NCBI RefSeq assembly: GCF_040545875.1
Contig: NZ_JBEPMR010000002.1
Length of the DNA stretch: 64,000 nt
Origin: Faecalicatena_A orotica
GTDB lineage: Bacteria > Bacillota > Clostridia > Lachnospirales > Lachnospiraceae
Strand: one strand, 5' to 3'
Shown here: positions 1 to 8,809 of the stretch, in pieces
How the letters are laid out: every line of letters begins with the position of its first letter
Numbering within the stretch: position 1 is the stretch's first letter
The notes under the pieces: generated by a model
Database searches by the model: none
The model's input: the letters and a program-made list of their open reading frames with translations, nothing else
What the model was told of the DNA's origin: nothing
Made by a program: the position numbers and the translations under genes

Positions 1-1
1 A

Positions 2-82
2 GCCGTTGTATTCTTCATCATTGTAGGCGTCATTGCAGTCTTACAGAATAAACTGACGAGGTCGAAGGAGGTGCAGCAGTAA
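2..82 (+). CDS. C-terminal end of an ABC sugar transporter permease (partial)
   Basis: Only the last 26 codons are present, beginning before the window. They encode a hydrophobic stretch (FFIIVGVIAVL) followed by a basic, polar tail, as at the C-terminus of a MalF/LplB-type permease. The stop codon TAA overlaps the ATG of the next permease by one base, so the two are translationally coupled. Assignment rests mainly on this pairing, because CUT1 importers normally encode two permeases side by side. Confidence 0.6.
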   Translation, partial: AVVFFIIVGVIAVLQNKLTRSKEVQQ

Positions 83-921
83 TGAATCCAAGAAAAACGA
101 AACACGGATGGCTCTTGACCCTGATATTTACAATCATCAGCCTGCTGTACTTATATCCGATCGCGCTGGTTATTCTCAATTCTTTTAAGAAGAAGGCATA
201 TATCAGTAAATTCCCGTTTAAGATCCCGACGGACAATATGTTTGTAGGTCTGGAGAACTATGTACGCGGTATCGAAAAAACTGGTCTGCTCGAGGCATTC
301 GGCTGGAGTTTGTTTATCACAATCGGATCGGTAGCTGTGATTATACTTTGCTGCTCAATGTGTGCATGGTATATCAGCAGAGTGCATACGAAGTTTACCA
401 AGATCTTGTATCTGATGTGTCTGTTTGCGATGATCGTGCCGTTCCAGATGGAGATGTATACACTGTCCAAGATTGCAAACATGCTCAAACTGGGAAATCC
501 CTGGGGGATTATTATTATCTATCTGGGATTCGGGGCGGGACTATCGGTTTTTATGTTTACCGGGTTCATGAAATCCATCCCGCTGGAGATCGAGGAAGCG
601 GCAATGATGGACGGATGTACGCCGATCCAGACATTTTTCAGGATCGTTATGCCTGTCACGAAACCGACTTGTGTTACAGTCACCATCCTGCAGGCCATGT
701 GGATCTGGAATGACTACCTTCTCCCGTCACTTGTACTGGATACAAGGAAGTATAAGACAATTCCGATCGCGGTGCAGTACTTAAAAGGCGGGTACGGCTC
801 TGTAGATATGGGGGCAATGATGGGAACACTCGTACTGGCGATCGTGCCGATTATCATTTTCTATCTTGCCTGCCAGAAATACATCATCGAAGGCGTTGTC
901 GCAGGGGCAGTGAAGGGCTAA
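82..921 (+). CDS. Carbohydrate ABC transporter permease, MalG/LplC type
   Basis: A 279-residue inner-membrane permease of a CUT1 sugar importer. Hydrophobic segments are spaced as in the six-helix MalG fold, starting with one near residues 13-33. The cytoplasmic EAA loop that docks with the ATPase is clear (EEAAMMDG, followed by a conserved P in IVMPV). The gene begins at the ATG overlapping the previous stop, with AAGGAGG just upstream. A two-component pair and a lipoprotein binding protein follow, the usual arrangement of Lpl/YtcQ-type importers in Lachnospiraceae. No ATPase is encoded nearby, so a shared MsmK-type ATPase such as the one at 42485-43597 is the likely partner. Substrate is unknown. 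Confidence 0.9.
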   Translation: MNPRKTKHGWLLTLIFTIISLLYLYPIALVILNSFKKKAYISKFPFKIPTDNMFVGLENYVRGIEKTGLLEAFGWSLFITIGSVAVIILCCSMCAWYISRVHTKFTKILYLMCLFAMIVPFQMEMYTLSKIANMLKLGNPWGIIIIYLGFGAGLSVFMFTGFMKSIPLEIEEAAMMDGCTPIQTFFRIVMPVTKPTCVTVTILQAMWIWNDYLLPSLVLDTRKYKTIPIAVQYLKGGYGSVDMGAMMGTLVLAIVPIIIFYLACQKYIIEGVVAGAVKG

Positions 922-980
922 TAAGCTTGTAATCCTGAGTTATATGATTTACAATAAAAGGGACTCGTTAATATGGAAGC

Positions 981-1028
981 AGCAGTATTCTTCTGTCAGG
1001 TGTGGCAGAGGAATACTGCTGTTTTCGG
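981..1028 (+). terminator. Intrinsic terminator after the permease genes
   Basis: A 15-bp stem with one G-U wobble (arms 981-995 and 1006-1020, ten-base loop) is followed by a short run of T. It separates the permease pair from the two-component genes. The T tract is short, so some readthrough is possible. Confidence 0.6.
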
Positions 1029-1049
1029 ACATGTAAAAGGGAATGGGAA

Positions 1050-2585
1050 ATGATTACGATATTGATTGTAGACGATGAGAAACTGGAGAGAAACGGAATC
1101 AAATTTCTTTTGAAACGGGAGGAAGAAGAACTGGAGATCCTGGAGGCGGAAAATGGGAAGGCGGCCCTTGGGATTTTGAGCGCAGGGCCGGTTGATATTT
1201 TGTTTTCCGATATCAAGATGCCTTATATGAACGGACTGGAGCTGACGAAGAAGGCGAGGGAGATGTATCCCGATATGGAGATCGTGATCTTCAGCGGCTA
1301 TAACGATTTTACATATGCAAGAGATGCACTGCGGTACGGTGTTGTGGATTACGTCCTTAAGCCGGTAGACCCCGCGGAGTTTCATAAAACATTTACAAGG
1401 ATTACAGAGAAGCTTAAGGCACGGTTCGAACAGGAGAAAAAGCGGACTGTGGAAGAAAGTTATCTGAAGAAGTATTTTCTGCTGAATTATCTCTATACGG
1501 GAAATGAGGAGGAAGAACGGAAACTGGATGAAATAGCGGGCGGGGAGCTCGATGGATATGTGAGGATGATTCTTGCGGCGAGTTCCGATAATTTTTTCGA
1601 GACAGAGGAGGAGCATTTCGTTTCAAGCCTGAAAGAGCAGACCGGCAGGGCCTTTTTTTACCTGAACCTGAATTCGAATGAGTCCCTCTTTTTGTTCAGG
1701 GAGAAGTACGCGGATTATGAAATGCTTGCGAACCAGATGTACCAGTTCTTCCGCCAGCGTTACGATACGGAGTGCTATTTTGTGATCAGTGAAGAGACAG
1801 GGGATACCTCGAAGCTGCCCGGACAGTTCCAGCGGATGGAAGAACTTTTGGAGGAGCAGTTCTACCAGCCGAAGCAGCATGTGTTCACTGTGGGGCAGGA
1901 GCAGGAAGATGTTAGTACGGCGGCCGTGAAGGATGCAGAAATCCTCGGGAGCATTTCAGAGGATATCAAATATAAAGATATGACGCACCTGCGGCAGGAT
2001 TTTCACAGGCTCGAACAGAAGTACCGCACGGAGAAGCAGTTTTCAGAGATGTATGTAAAATTTGTCTTTTCAAGCATTGTGAAAGAAATCTTTCAGGCCA
2101 TGTCTTCTGATGCAGAAAAGGAACTGTCCAAAACCGTGGACAGGCTGTACCGCTGCAAGACAATCCGTGAGGTGCTGGATATTACCGAGAAGTCGATCCG
2201 GGAACTGGAGGCTTACCAGCAGGAGACGAATGAAGGATTCAGGAGAGAAATCACGCAGGTGAAAAGTTATATTTACCATAACTATGATAAAAACCTGAGT
2301 GTGGAGATGCTGGCCGAACAGGTTTACCTGTCCGCCGGTTATTTAAGTGCAGTTTTCAAAGAAGAGACCGGGATGAACCTGAACCGTTTTATAAGGGACG
2401 TGAGGATGAACAAAGCAAAGGAAATGCTGCAGGATACAAACATGAAGATTACGCAGATTGCAAAGTCGGTGGGATTTTCAAATACGTCTTATTTCTGCAG
2501 GAGTTTCCGGGAGTTCTTCGGGACTTCGCCGGAATCCTGCAGGCGGGGAGATGCGAATGAACAGGAAAATACTTCAGAAGTATAA
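1050..2585 (+). CDS. Response regulator, YesN type (receiver plus AraC HTH)
   Basis: A 511-residue cytoplasmic transcription factor. Residues 1-120 form a receiver domain: acidic pair D8-D9, phospho-acceptor D54 in the SDIKMP motif, and conserved K in the VLKPVD motif. A variable middle region of about 270 residues follows, and the last 100 residues are a double helix-turn-helix of the AraC family (VGFSNTSYFCRSFREFFGTSP). The start at 1050 was chosen over an upstream in-frame start at 1002 because the protein then begins MITILIVDDE and has AAAAGG at the right distance. It overlaps the kinase gene downstream. It probably controls the adjacent sugar importer. Confidence 0.93.
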   Translation: MITILIVDDEKLERNGIKFLLKREEEELEILEAENGKAALGILSAGPVDILFSDIKMPYMNGLELTKKAREMYPDMEIVIFSGYNDFTYARDALRYGVVDYVLKPVDPAEFHKTFTRITEKLKARFEQEKKRTVEESYLKKYFLLNYLYTGNEEEERKLDEIAGGELDGYVRMILAASSDNFFETEEEHFVSSLKEQTGRAFFYLNLNSNESLFLFREKYADYEMLANQMYQFFRQRYDTECYFVISEETGDTSKLPGQFQRMEELLEEQFYQPKQHVFTVGQEQEDVSTAAVKDAEILGSISEDIKYKDMTHLRQDFHRLEQKYRTEKQFSEMYVKFVFSSIVKEIFQAMSSDAEKELSKTVDRLYRCKTIREVLDITEKSIRELEAYQQETNEGFRREITQVKSYIYHNYDKNLSVEMLAEQVYLSAGYLSAVFKEETGMNLNRFIRDVRMNKAKEMLQDTNMKITQIAKSVGFSNTSYFCRSFREFFGTSPESCRRGDANEQENTSEV

Positions 2586-4278
2586 AGATTTAAAATACCG
2601 CTACAAGATTGCGCTGCTTACGATCGCGGCGGGGATTCTGCCGGTTATTATCATTGTTGCCTACATGCAGACGGGTATGATCAGGCAGTTGAAGGAGCGG
2701 GAGACTGACAGTATGGATAAGTCAGTGAACCAGGCCGTGGAGAGTATCGAGAACCAGGTGCAGATCTATGAGAACCTGATTGATTATCTGTCGTATTCCC
2801 AGGATCTGCGCAATGTCCTGAGCCAGAAGGAGAGCCGGGACTATGAAACCTATATCCGCTATACGGATGTCGTTGACCCCCTCCTTGAGATGCCGCTTGT
2901 CTACCATCAGGAAATCAAGGGGATCACAATATATTCCGACAATATCGAGGTGGCGCACGGGACTACCCTGATTCCGATGTCTGAGATCCGTGATCAGGAA
3001 TGGTATTCACGGCTGACAGGACGCAGCCTTCTGGAATGGTTTGTGAAGAGGGGGGCCGACCGTGAGATCGTGGCCGCGAGGAAGTTCTACGGGAATGAAG
3101 ATATCTCGGCGGTCCTTGAGATGCGTCTGGACTATGCGAAAGTACTGGAGCCCTTCAGCAACCTGCTGAAGGACAATACGGGGGGACTTGTGTTTGACGC
3201 CGAGGGGAATGTCGTCTATTCCAGTTATTCGATGGAACCGGACTACCGGCCAGAGAAGGCGGAGTCTTTGGAATACCTCCGTGAGAATTACGTCTGTTCC
3301 GAGCAGAAGATGTCCAATACAGACTGGACGTTCTGCATATACCGCCCGGAAAAAATCATTACGAAATCCACATATCTTCTGGTTATGCGCAACATTCCCA
3401 TTATCGGAATCTGCATTATCCTGCTTGCGGCGCTTAGTTATTTCTTTTCCAAAAGGCTTGTGTCCTGTCTGGAACGCCTGACAGAAAATATGAACCAGGT
3501 GCATCTGGGATTCCGCAAGGTAACTGTGCACAGTGACTCTAAGGATGAAGTCGGGACGCTGATCCGTTCTTTCAGCCGCATGATGGATGAGCTTGATAAG
3601 CTGATTTCAGAGGTATACGAGGCAAAGATCGAACTCCAGCATACAGAGATGCGTGCGCTTCAGGCGCAGATTAATCCCCACTTCCTGTATAACTCGCTGT
3701 CTATCATCAACTGGAAGGCAATCGAGGCAGGTGAGGATGACATCAGCAGGGTTACATTAGACCTGTCCACCTATTACCGGACAAGTCTGAACCGTGGGGA
3801 AACGATGACTACGGTTGAGAGTGAAGTGAACAATATCCGTGCCTATCTTCGGATCCAGCTGATCATGCATGACAACAGCTTCCGGGTAATTGAGGACGTG
3901 GATGAGGCGGTATTTGGCTGTGAGATTCCGAAACTGATTCTCCAGCCGCTTGTCGAAAATGCGATCGACCACGGTCTGGACCCTTCGGAAAAGGATGACA
4001 GGCAGCTGTGGATTATCGTGAAGGAAGAACAGGACATGCTGTCGTTTATTGTCAGAGATAACGGAAACGGGATGCCAAAGGATCAGGCAGAACAGATTTT
4101 GGGATATCAGTCTCCCGGATACGGCGTACATAATGTATATGACAGGATTAAACTGCTTTATAAAGAGAAGGGCAGTGTGACGATTGAAAGCAGAGAAGGG
4201 GAAGGGACCAGCGTGGAGATCTGTATTCCAAAACAGATAGACGAACCACAGGAAAGGAGCGGGATTGAGACGGCATGA
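2557..4278 (+). CDS. Sensor histidine kinase, YesM type
   Basis: A 573-residue membrane kinase. A transmembrane helix near residues 19-38 is followed by an extracellular sensor region of about 250 residues, a second helix (IIGICIILLAAL), a HAMP linker, the His_kinase domain with phospho-acceptor H375 in the QINPHFLYNSL motif, and a C-terminal HATPase with N and G boxes (LVENAIDHG, GNGMP). This layout is that of the LytS/YesM family. The start at 2557 has GGGGAG six bases upstream; an ATG at 2551 is too close to that site. It overlaps the response regulator by 29 bases and the next gene by four, indicating one transcript. Confidence 0.92.
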   Translation: MNRKILQKYKDLKYRYKIALLTIAAGILPVIIIVAYMQTGMIRQLKERETDSMDKSVNQAVESIENQVQIYENLIDYLSYSQDLRNVLSQKESRDYETYIRYTDVVDPLLEMPLVYHQEIKGITIYSDNIEVAHGTTLIPMSEIRDQEWYSRLTGRSLLEWFVKRGADREIVAARKFYGNEDISAVLEMRLDYAKVLEPFSNLLKDNTGGLVFDAEGNVVYSSYSMEPDYRPEKAESLEYLRENYVCSEQKMSNTDWTFCIYRPEKIITKSTYLLVMRNIPIIGICIILLAALSYFFSKRLVSCLERLTENMNQVHLGFRKVTVHSDSKDEVGTLIRSFSRMMDELDKLISEVYEAKIELQHTEMRALQAQINPHFLYNSLSIINWKAIEAGEDDISRVTLDLSTYYRTSLNRGETMTTVESEVNNIRAYLRIQLIMHDNSFRVIEDVDEAVFGCEIPKLILQPLVENAIDHGLDPSEKDDRQLWIIVKEEQDMLSFIVRDNGNGMPKDQAEQILGYQSPGYGVHNVYDRIKLLYKEKGSVTIESREGEGTSVEICIPKQIDEPQERSGIETA

Positions 4279-5993
4279 GGAAAAAAAGGTGTAAGAAGCG
4301 CTTGAGGAAATCCCTGCTGACCAAGTGTTTTATTTCTGCGGGGCTGGCTGCGCTTTTGCTGGGCAGCTGTGGAAAATCGGAGGGACAGGAACGTACAGCT
4401 TCAAAGGCTGATGTTCCGGCCGCATCAAGGACAGAACAGGAAAAAAAGGATTCCGTCCAGATGGTGGAGGCTATCCACACACCGTATGGCAAATATCCCG
4501 AAACGGTTACTTATACACTGGGGAAAATATCAGGGGCGAATCACGCTAATCTTCCCGTCGGGGCGACCTATGAGGACAATGCATATACCCAGTATTTAAA
4601 AGAGATGCTGAATATCCAGAATAAGGATGTTTTTGAACTGGAGGATGGTTCTACATATGAACAGGCGGTGGAGATGGCTATCGAGGACAACGATATTCCT
4701 GATGTGCTGGTCATTAAAGGGCGTGACACCCTGAAACGTCTGGCAGACAGGGGGATGATCGAGGATTTATCCCAGGTATACGAGGAATGCACAACAGACC
4801 GTATTAAGGAAATGTATGAAAGCTACGGGGACGGACTTCTTGGTTCGGCAACATTTGACGGGAAGCTGTATGCATTTCCGGATACGGTAATTGACCACGG
4901 TACGATGCTGCTCTGGATGCGCGCCGACTGGATCGAGGAGCTCGGCCTTCCGGAACCAGAGACAATGGAAGATGCGATGGAGATTGCCCGGCGTTTTGTG
5001 GAAGAGGACATGGCAGGGGACAACAGTACTGTGGGGCTGGCCTGCAGCACGGAGCTGATCTCAGGGAGCAGTTCGACTTACGGGGCGGACCCGATTTTCA
5101 CAGAGTTCGGTGCAGTCCCGGGCAAATGGACACTGGATGATACGGGAAATGTCGTCTATGGTTCTGTGATGGAAGAGACAAAAGCGGCCCTTGGCTATAT
5201 GCACGAATTGTATACAGAGAAGATACTTGACCCGCGGTTCCTCCTGCGCAGTACGGAGAATCTGGACCAGATGGTAGCGGAAGGAAAGTGCGGCGCCCTG
5301 TTCGGTTACTGGTGGGCGCCAAACAATCCGCTGAGCACGACAAGCAAAGGGAACAGAGCAGCAGTCTGGAAACCCTATCTCTTAAGTGGGCAGAAAAAAG
5401 CTGTACTGGAGTCTTATAACGACTGGCAGTATGTGGTTGTGAGGAAGGGCTATGAACATCCGGAGGTAGTAGGGAAGTATGTGAGTGTCCTCTTTGACTA
5501 TACGAGGTATGAGGATCTCAATGCCCACGATATTAATGATTATTTCTCCATGAATGTAGACCCTACTGCCCGGCCCATGAATATCAATGTGGATTACTGG
5601 GACAGCCTTTACCGGACAACTGCGAATATCAAACAGGTGATGGATGGGGAGATGCGCGTTCAGGAACTAAACGGGATGGAGAGAGCTTATTATGAGACAA
5701 GTAAATCCTATATGAACGGGACGCTGACGACTGTAAATGCATGGGCGGCCTATGCATCCCGGATTCAGGCGGTCAGCCTGCTGTCCGAATCCGGAAGGGG
5801 GACGCTGCCGCTGCCGATGGGGGATGCAGACGGGGAGATTCCGCATCATTTGAAAAGGCTGGAAACCGAAACATTCCTGCAGATTATCTGCGGTGAGAAG
5901 CCGCTTAATTATTTTGATGAATTTGTGCAGAAGTGGTATGAAGAGGGAGGCGCGGAACTGACCGCTACTGTTCACACCGTGCCGTGTACCTAG
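4275..5993 (+). CDS. Extracellular solute-binding lipoprotein (LplA/YtcQ-like)
   Basis: A 572-residue lipoprotein. A basic N-terminus and hydrophobic helix end in the lipobox LLGSC, with C32 as the lipidated residue. The body has the features of a family 1 sugar-binding protein, including LWMRADWIEELG, typical of the long LplA subgroup. Length (550-580) fits that subgroup. The ATG overlaps the kinase stop (ATGA), so binding protein, kinase and regulator are co-translated. It probably delivers an oligosaccharide to the permeases at 1-921. The specific sugar cannot be read from sequence. Confidence 0.88.
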   Translation: MRKKRCKKRLRKSLLTKCFISAGLAALLLGSCGKSEGQERTASKADVPAASRTEQEKKDSVQMVEAIHTPYGKYPETVTYTLGKISGANHANLPVGATYEDNAYTQYLKEMLNIQNKDVFELEDGSTYEQAVEMAIEDNDIPDVLVIKGRDTLKRLADRGMIEDLSQVYEECTTDRIKEMYESYGDGLLGSATFDGKLYAFPDTVIDHGTMLLWMRADWIEELGLPEPETMEDAMEIARRFVEEDMAGDNSTVGLACSTELISGSSSTYGADPIFTEFGAVPGKWTLDDTGNVVYGSVMEETKAALGYMHELYTEKILDPRFLLRSTENLDQMVAEGKCGALFGYWWAPNNPLSTTSKGNRAAVWKPYLLSGQKKAVLESYNDWQYVVVRKGYEHPEVVGKYVSVLFDYTRYEDLNAHDINDYFSMNVDPTARPMNINVDYWDSLYRTTANIKQVMDGEMRVQELNGMERAYYETSKSYMNGTLTTVNAWAAYASRIQAVSLLSESGRGTLPLPMGDADGEIPHHLKRLETETFLQIICGEKPLNYFDEFVQKWYEEGGAELTATVHTVPCT

Positions 5994-6003
5994 CTGCACG
6001 GCA
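5980..6003 (+). terminator. Weak hairpin at the end of the binding-protein gene
   Basis: A 7-bp GC-rich stem (TGCCGTG/CACGGCA) overlaps the stop codon region. There is no T tract, so it is only a possible terminator or mRNA 3'-end stabiliser. Confidence 0.3.
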
Positions 6004-6085
6004 TCGGGAACGATAAAGTGATTGATTCGTACTTACAGAAGAGCAGTGATGTTATATTTGAAAATAAGAATTATTCCTGTTTTTG

Positions 6086-6114
6086 TTGACCTTATGATTT
6101 TCCGGGTTTATAAT
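6086..6114 (+). promoter_or_regulatory. Sigma-A type promoter
   Basis: TTGACC and TATAAT are separated by exactly 17 bases, about 45 bases before the start codon at 6161. This is a near-consensus housekeeping promoter. Confidence 0.8.
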
Positions 6115-6160
6115 GAAATCAATATGATGCAGATTACATTTGGTAAAAGGAGGATACGGC

Positions 6161-7567
6161 ATGGCAAAGTTTAAGTGTGGAGTATGTGGATTCATTTATG
6201 ATGAGGAGAAAGAAGAGGTTCCGTTTTCTGAGCTGACGGCATGTCCGGTGTGCAGACAGCCGGTACGTGTATTCCAGAAGGAAGAGGGGGAAGAGGAGAA
6301 AAAGGAACATGAGATTCCGTCCGTTGAGAAAGAGCAGGACCCTCTCGCTTATTCCCCGGAGTTCTACAGAAAGGATGATTCCTGCCGGTATATGGAAGAG
6401 ATCCACCAGATGGCAGTGAGCGGGAAATCCATCATCGAGGCGATGGGGACAAAGATGCCGATGCCGAATTGGGATGATATTCTCTTGCTGGGGGCACAGC
6501 TGAATCCTCCTCCGCTGGATGAACATGCAGAAGTCAATATTAAGACTGTGATCGGTAAGAATGCGAAGAAGCCGATGGTGCTGGACGGGCCTGTATATAT
6601 TTCCCACATGTCGTTTGGTGCGCTCTCCAGAGAGACGAAGATATCGCTGGCAAAAGGATCGGCTCTGGCAGGGACGGCAATGTGCAGCGGCGAGGGCGGT
6701 ATTCTGCCGGAGGAAATGGAAGCGGCACATAAGTACATATTCGAATATGTTCCGAATAAATACAGCGTGACACCTGAGAACCTGCGCAATGCCGATGCGA
6801 TCGAGCTGAAGATCGGGCAGGGGACAAAGCCCGGCATGGGCGGCCACCTTCCGGGAGAAAAGGTTACTCCTGAGATTGCGGCGGTCAGAAACAAACCGCT
6901 CGGCAAGGATGTGATCAGCCCTTCAAAATTTGAAGAGGTCAATTCCAAGGAAGACCTAAAAGATCTTGTCACACAACTGCGCATTGCGTCAGACGGCCGG
7001 CCGGTTGGAATCAAGATTGCGGCGGGAAAGCTGGAGAAGGACCTTGAGTACTGCGTGTATGCTGAGCCGGACTTTATTACCATTGACGGCCGCGGCGGCG
7101 CCACAGGTGCAAGTCCGCGTCTTGTGCGTGATGCAACGAGTGTTCCGACTATTTATGCCCTGTACCGTGCAAAGAAGTATCTGCGCGAGCACGGCGCCGA
7201 AGATATCAGTCTTGTGATTACCGGGGGGCTCCGCGTATCTTCTGATTTTGCAAAGGCGATTGCAATGGGGGCAGATGCCGTGGCTGTTGCTTCCGCAGGA
7301 TTAATCGCTGCGGCATGTCAGCAGTACCGTATATGCGGAAGCGGCAACTGTCCGGTAGGAGTTGCGACACAGAATCCGGAACTGCGGGAAAGACTGAAAG
7401 TAGATGCTGCATCGAGAAGGGTCGGAAACTTTTTAACGTGCAGTTTTGAGGAACTGAAGACATTCGCCAGAATCACAGGACATGAAGACATCCATGATCT
7501 GAGTACAGAAGACCTGTGTACGATCAGCAGGGAGATTTCCGAATTTACAGATATCCCCCACGCTTAG
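6161..7567 (+). CDS. Rubredoxin-like/glutamate synthase-related FMN protein
   Basis: A 468-residue protein. The first 45 residues hold a rubredoxin-like knuckle pair (CGVCG and CPVC). The remainder is the FMN-binding central domain of glutamate synthase (GltB domain 2): GRGGATGASP, and a cysteine cluster spaced C-x5-C-x4-C before PVGVATQNP that fits a [3Fe-4S] site. It lacks the glutamine amidotransferase domain, so it is not a complete glutamate synthase. Such stand-alone proteins occur in many anaerobes and archaea; an electron-transfer or ammonia-dependent role is inferred. The start at 6161 follows AAAGGAGG at 6146-6153. Confidence 0.85.
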   Translation: MAKFKCGVCGFIYDEEKEEVPFSELTACPVCRQPVRVFQKEEGEEEKKEHEIPSVEKEQDPLAYSPEFYRKDDSCRYMEEIHQMAVSGKSIIEAMGTKMPMPNWDDILLLGAQLNPPPLDEHAEVNIKTVIGKNAKKPMVLDGPVYISHMSFGALSRETKISLAKGSALAGTAMCSGEGGILPEEMEAAHKYIFEYVPNKYSVTPENLRNADAIELKIGQGTKPGMGGHLPGEKVTPEIAAVRNKPLGKDVISPSKFEEVNSKEDLKDLVTQLRIASDGRPVGIKIAAGKLEKDLEYCVYAEPDFITIDGRGGATGASPRLVRDATSVPTIYALYRAKKYLREHGAEDISLVITGGLRVSSDFAKAIAMGADAVAVASAGLIAAACQQYRICGSGNCPVGVATQNPELRERLKVDAASRRVGNFLTCSFEELKTFARITGHEDIHDLSTEDLCTISREISEFTDIPHA

Positions 7568-7624
7568 AAATGAGCGATAAGGTGCAGCAAAAGACAAAGG
7601 CATTACAAGAGGGAGCGTCAGAAG

Positions 7625-8191
7625 ATGAATGAAGATACACCGATCCGCAGACAATTATTTTCAATACCTAACCTAATGGGCTATTTCAGAATCATATTGA
7701 TTCCGTTTATTGTGTGGAGATATGTAACAGCAGAGACAATCAACGATTACTACGCGGCAGCGGTCATTATAGGGATTTCGGGCATTACTGACTTTCTGGA
7801 CGGTTTTGTGGCTCGCAAATTCCATATGATTACGAAGGTCGGCAAAGCATTGGACCCGATTGCGGATAAGCTGACACAGGGAGCGATCGTGCTGGCACTT
7901 TCCTTCCGGTTCCGCTGGATGATACCTTTGATTATTTTGTTCATTGTAAAAGAAGGATTCATGGCCATCATGGGAATTGTTATGCTTCGCAGAGGAAAAA
8001 TGCTGGACGGGGCAAAATGGTTCGGGAAAGTCTGTACGGCTGTCCTGTATGTGGTTATGTTCATCCTGATCCTGTTTCCGCAGATCCCGATGGGCGCGGC
8101 GAATGGAATGATTGCCCTTTGCGGGGTGCTGATGCTTTTCTCTTTTGTTTCTTATATACCTGTGTTCTGGAAGATGGCACACGATTCATAA
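7625..8191 (+). CDS. CDP-alcohol phosphatidyltransferase (PgsA-like)
   Basis: A 188-residue membrane enzyme that condenses a CDP-activated lipid with a small alcohol. The family signature is intact: D56, D59-G60, A63-R64, G73, D77 and D81. Several hydrophobic helices follow. Size and motif match phosphatidylglycerophosphate synthase, but closely related enzymes transfer other head groups, so the acceptor is inferred. Genes for a DedA protein, a glycolipid-type glycosyltransferase and an acyltransferase-like protein follow, which supports a role in membrane lipid synthesis. Confidence 0.85.
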   Translation: MNEDTPIRRQLFSIPNLMGYFRIILIPFIVWRYVTAETINDYYAAAVIIGISGITDFLDGFVARKFHMITKVGKALDPIADKLTQGAIVLALSFRFRWMIPLIILFIVKEGFMAIMGIVMLRRGKMLDGAKWFGKVCTAVLYVVMFILILFPQIPMGAANGMIALCGVLMLFSFVSYIPVFWKMAHDS

Positions 8192-8232
8192 ATTCTTATA
8201 ACTTGTTAAGAAATTCTTTTGATTCTTATGTA

Positions 8233-8280
8233 AGCCTCCTTTAGAAATCTGTTTTATTCTATAAACAGTTAAAGGAGGCT
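8233..8280 (+). promoter_or_regulatory. Hairpin that sequesters the dedA ribosome binding site
   Basis: An 11-bp perfect inverted repeat (AGCCTCCTTTA at 8233-8243 and TAAAGGAGGCT at 8270-8280) encloses an inner stem (CTGTTT 8249-8254 with AAACAG 8263-8268). The 3' arm is the AAAGGAGG Shine-Dalgarno of the gene starting at 8287. Folding would hide the ribosome binding site, so this may be a translational switch, or a terminator-like stem after pgsA. Confidence 0.6.
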
Positions 8281-8286
8281 GATTCT

Positions 8287-8796
8287 ATGAATATCCAAAC
8301 ATTAACTCAATATTTTTTGCAGTATGGTGCCTTTTTTATCTACCTGATTGTCCTTTTGGAGTATATGAACCTCCCGGGATTTCCGGCAGGCCTGATAATG
8401 CCGCTGGCGGGAATCTGGGCAGCGAAAGGAGAAATTAGTTTTCCGGTCGTGATGATACTGACTCTGGCAGCAGGGCTGACCGGGAGCTGGGTTTTATATT
8501 TCCTTGGAAGACTGGGCGGACCGAAAGTGATGGGATTCTATTTTAAAAAGTTCCCAAAACAGCAGGCCGTGATTGAAAATAAGATGGAGATGATCCGTGA
8601 GAAGGGAAGCACCGGTGTTTTTGTCAGCAAGTTGCTCCCAATGGTAAGGACGATCATTTCTATCCCGGCAGGTATGGTAAAAATGGATTTTATGAAATAT
8701 ACAATAAGCTCGGCAATGGGGATCTTTATATGGAACCTGGTATTTGTAGGGGCCGGGTATTTCTTCGGTGAAGCAGCTATAAAGGTTTTGGGATAA
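8287..8796 (+). CDS. DedA family membrane protein
   Basis: A 169-residue integral membrane protein of the DedA/SNARE-associated (VTT) family, now linked to lipid carrier flipping. Family features seen are the acidic residue in the first helix (VLLEYMNLPGFP), the GxxxG-rich second helix (LTGSWVLYFLGRLGG), and the conserved arginine segment with P residues (LPMVRTIISIPAGM). It sits between pgsA-like and glycosyltransferase genes. Translation may be controlled by the hairpin that contains its ribosome binding site. Confidence 0.88.
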   Translation: MNIQTLTQYFLQYGAFFIYLIVLLEYMNLPGFPAGLIMPLAGIWAAKGEISFPVVMILTLAAGLTGSWVLYFLGRLGGPKVMGFYFKKFPKQQAVIENKMEMIREKGSTGVFVSKLLPMVRTIISIPAGMVKMDFMKYTISSAMGIFIWNLVFVGAGYFFGEAAIKVLG

Positions 8797-8809
8797 AGGA
8801 GGAGTAACA

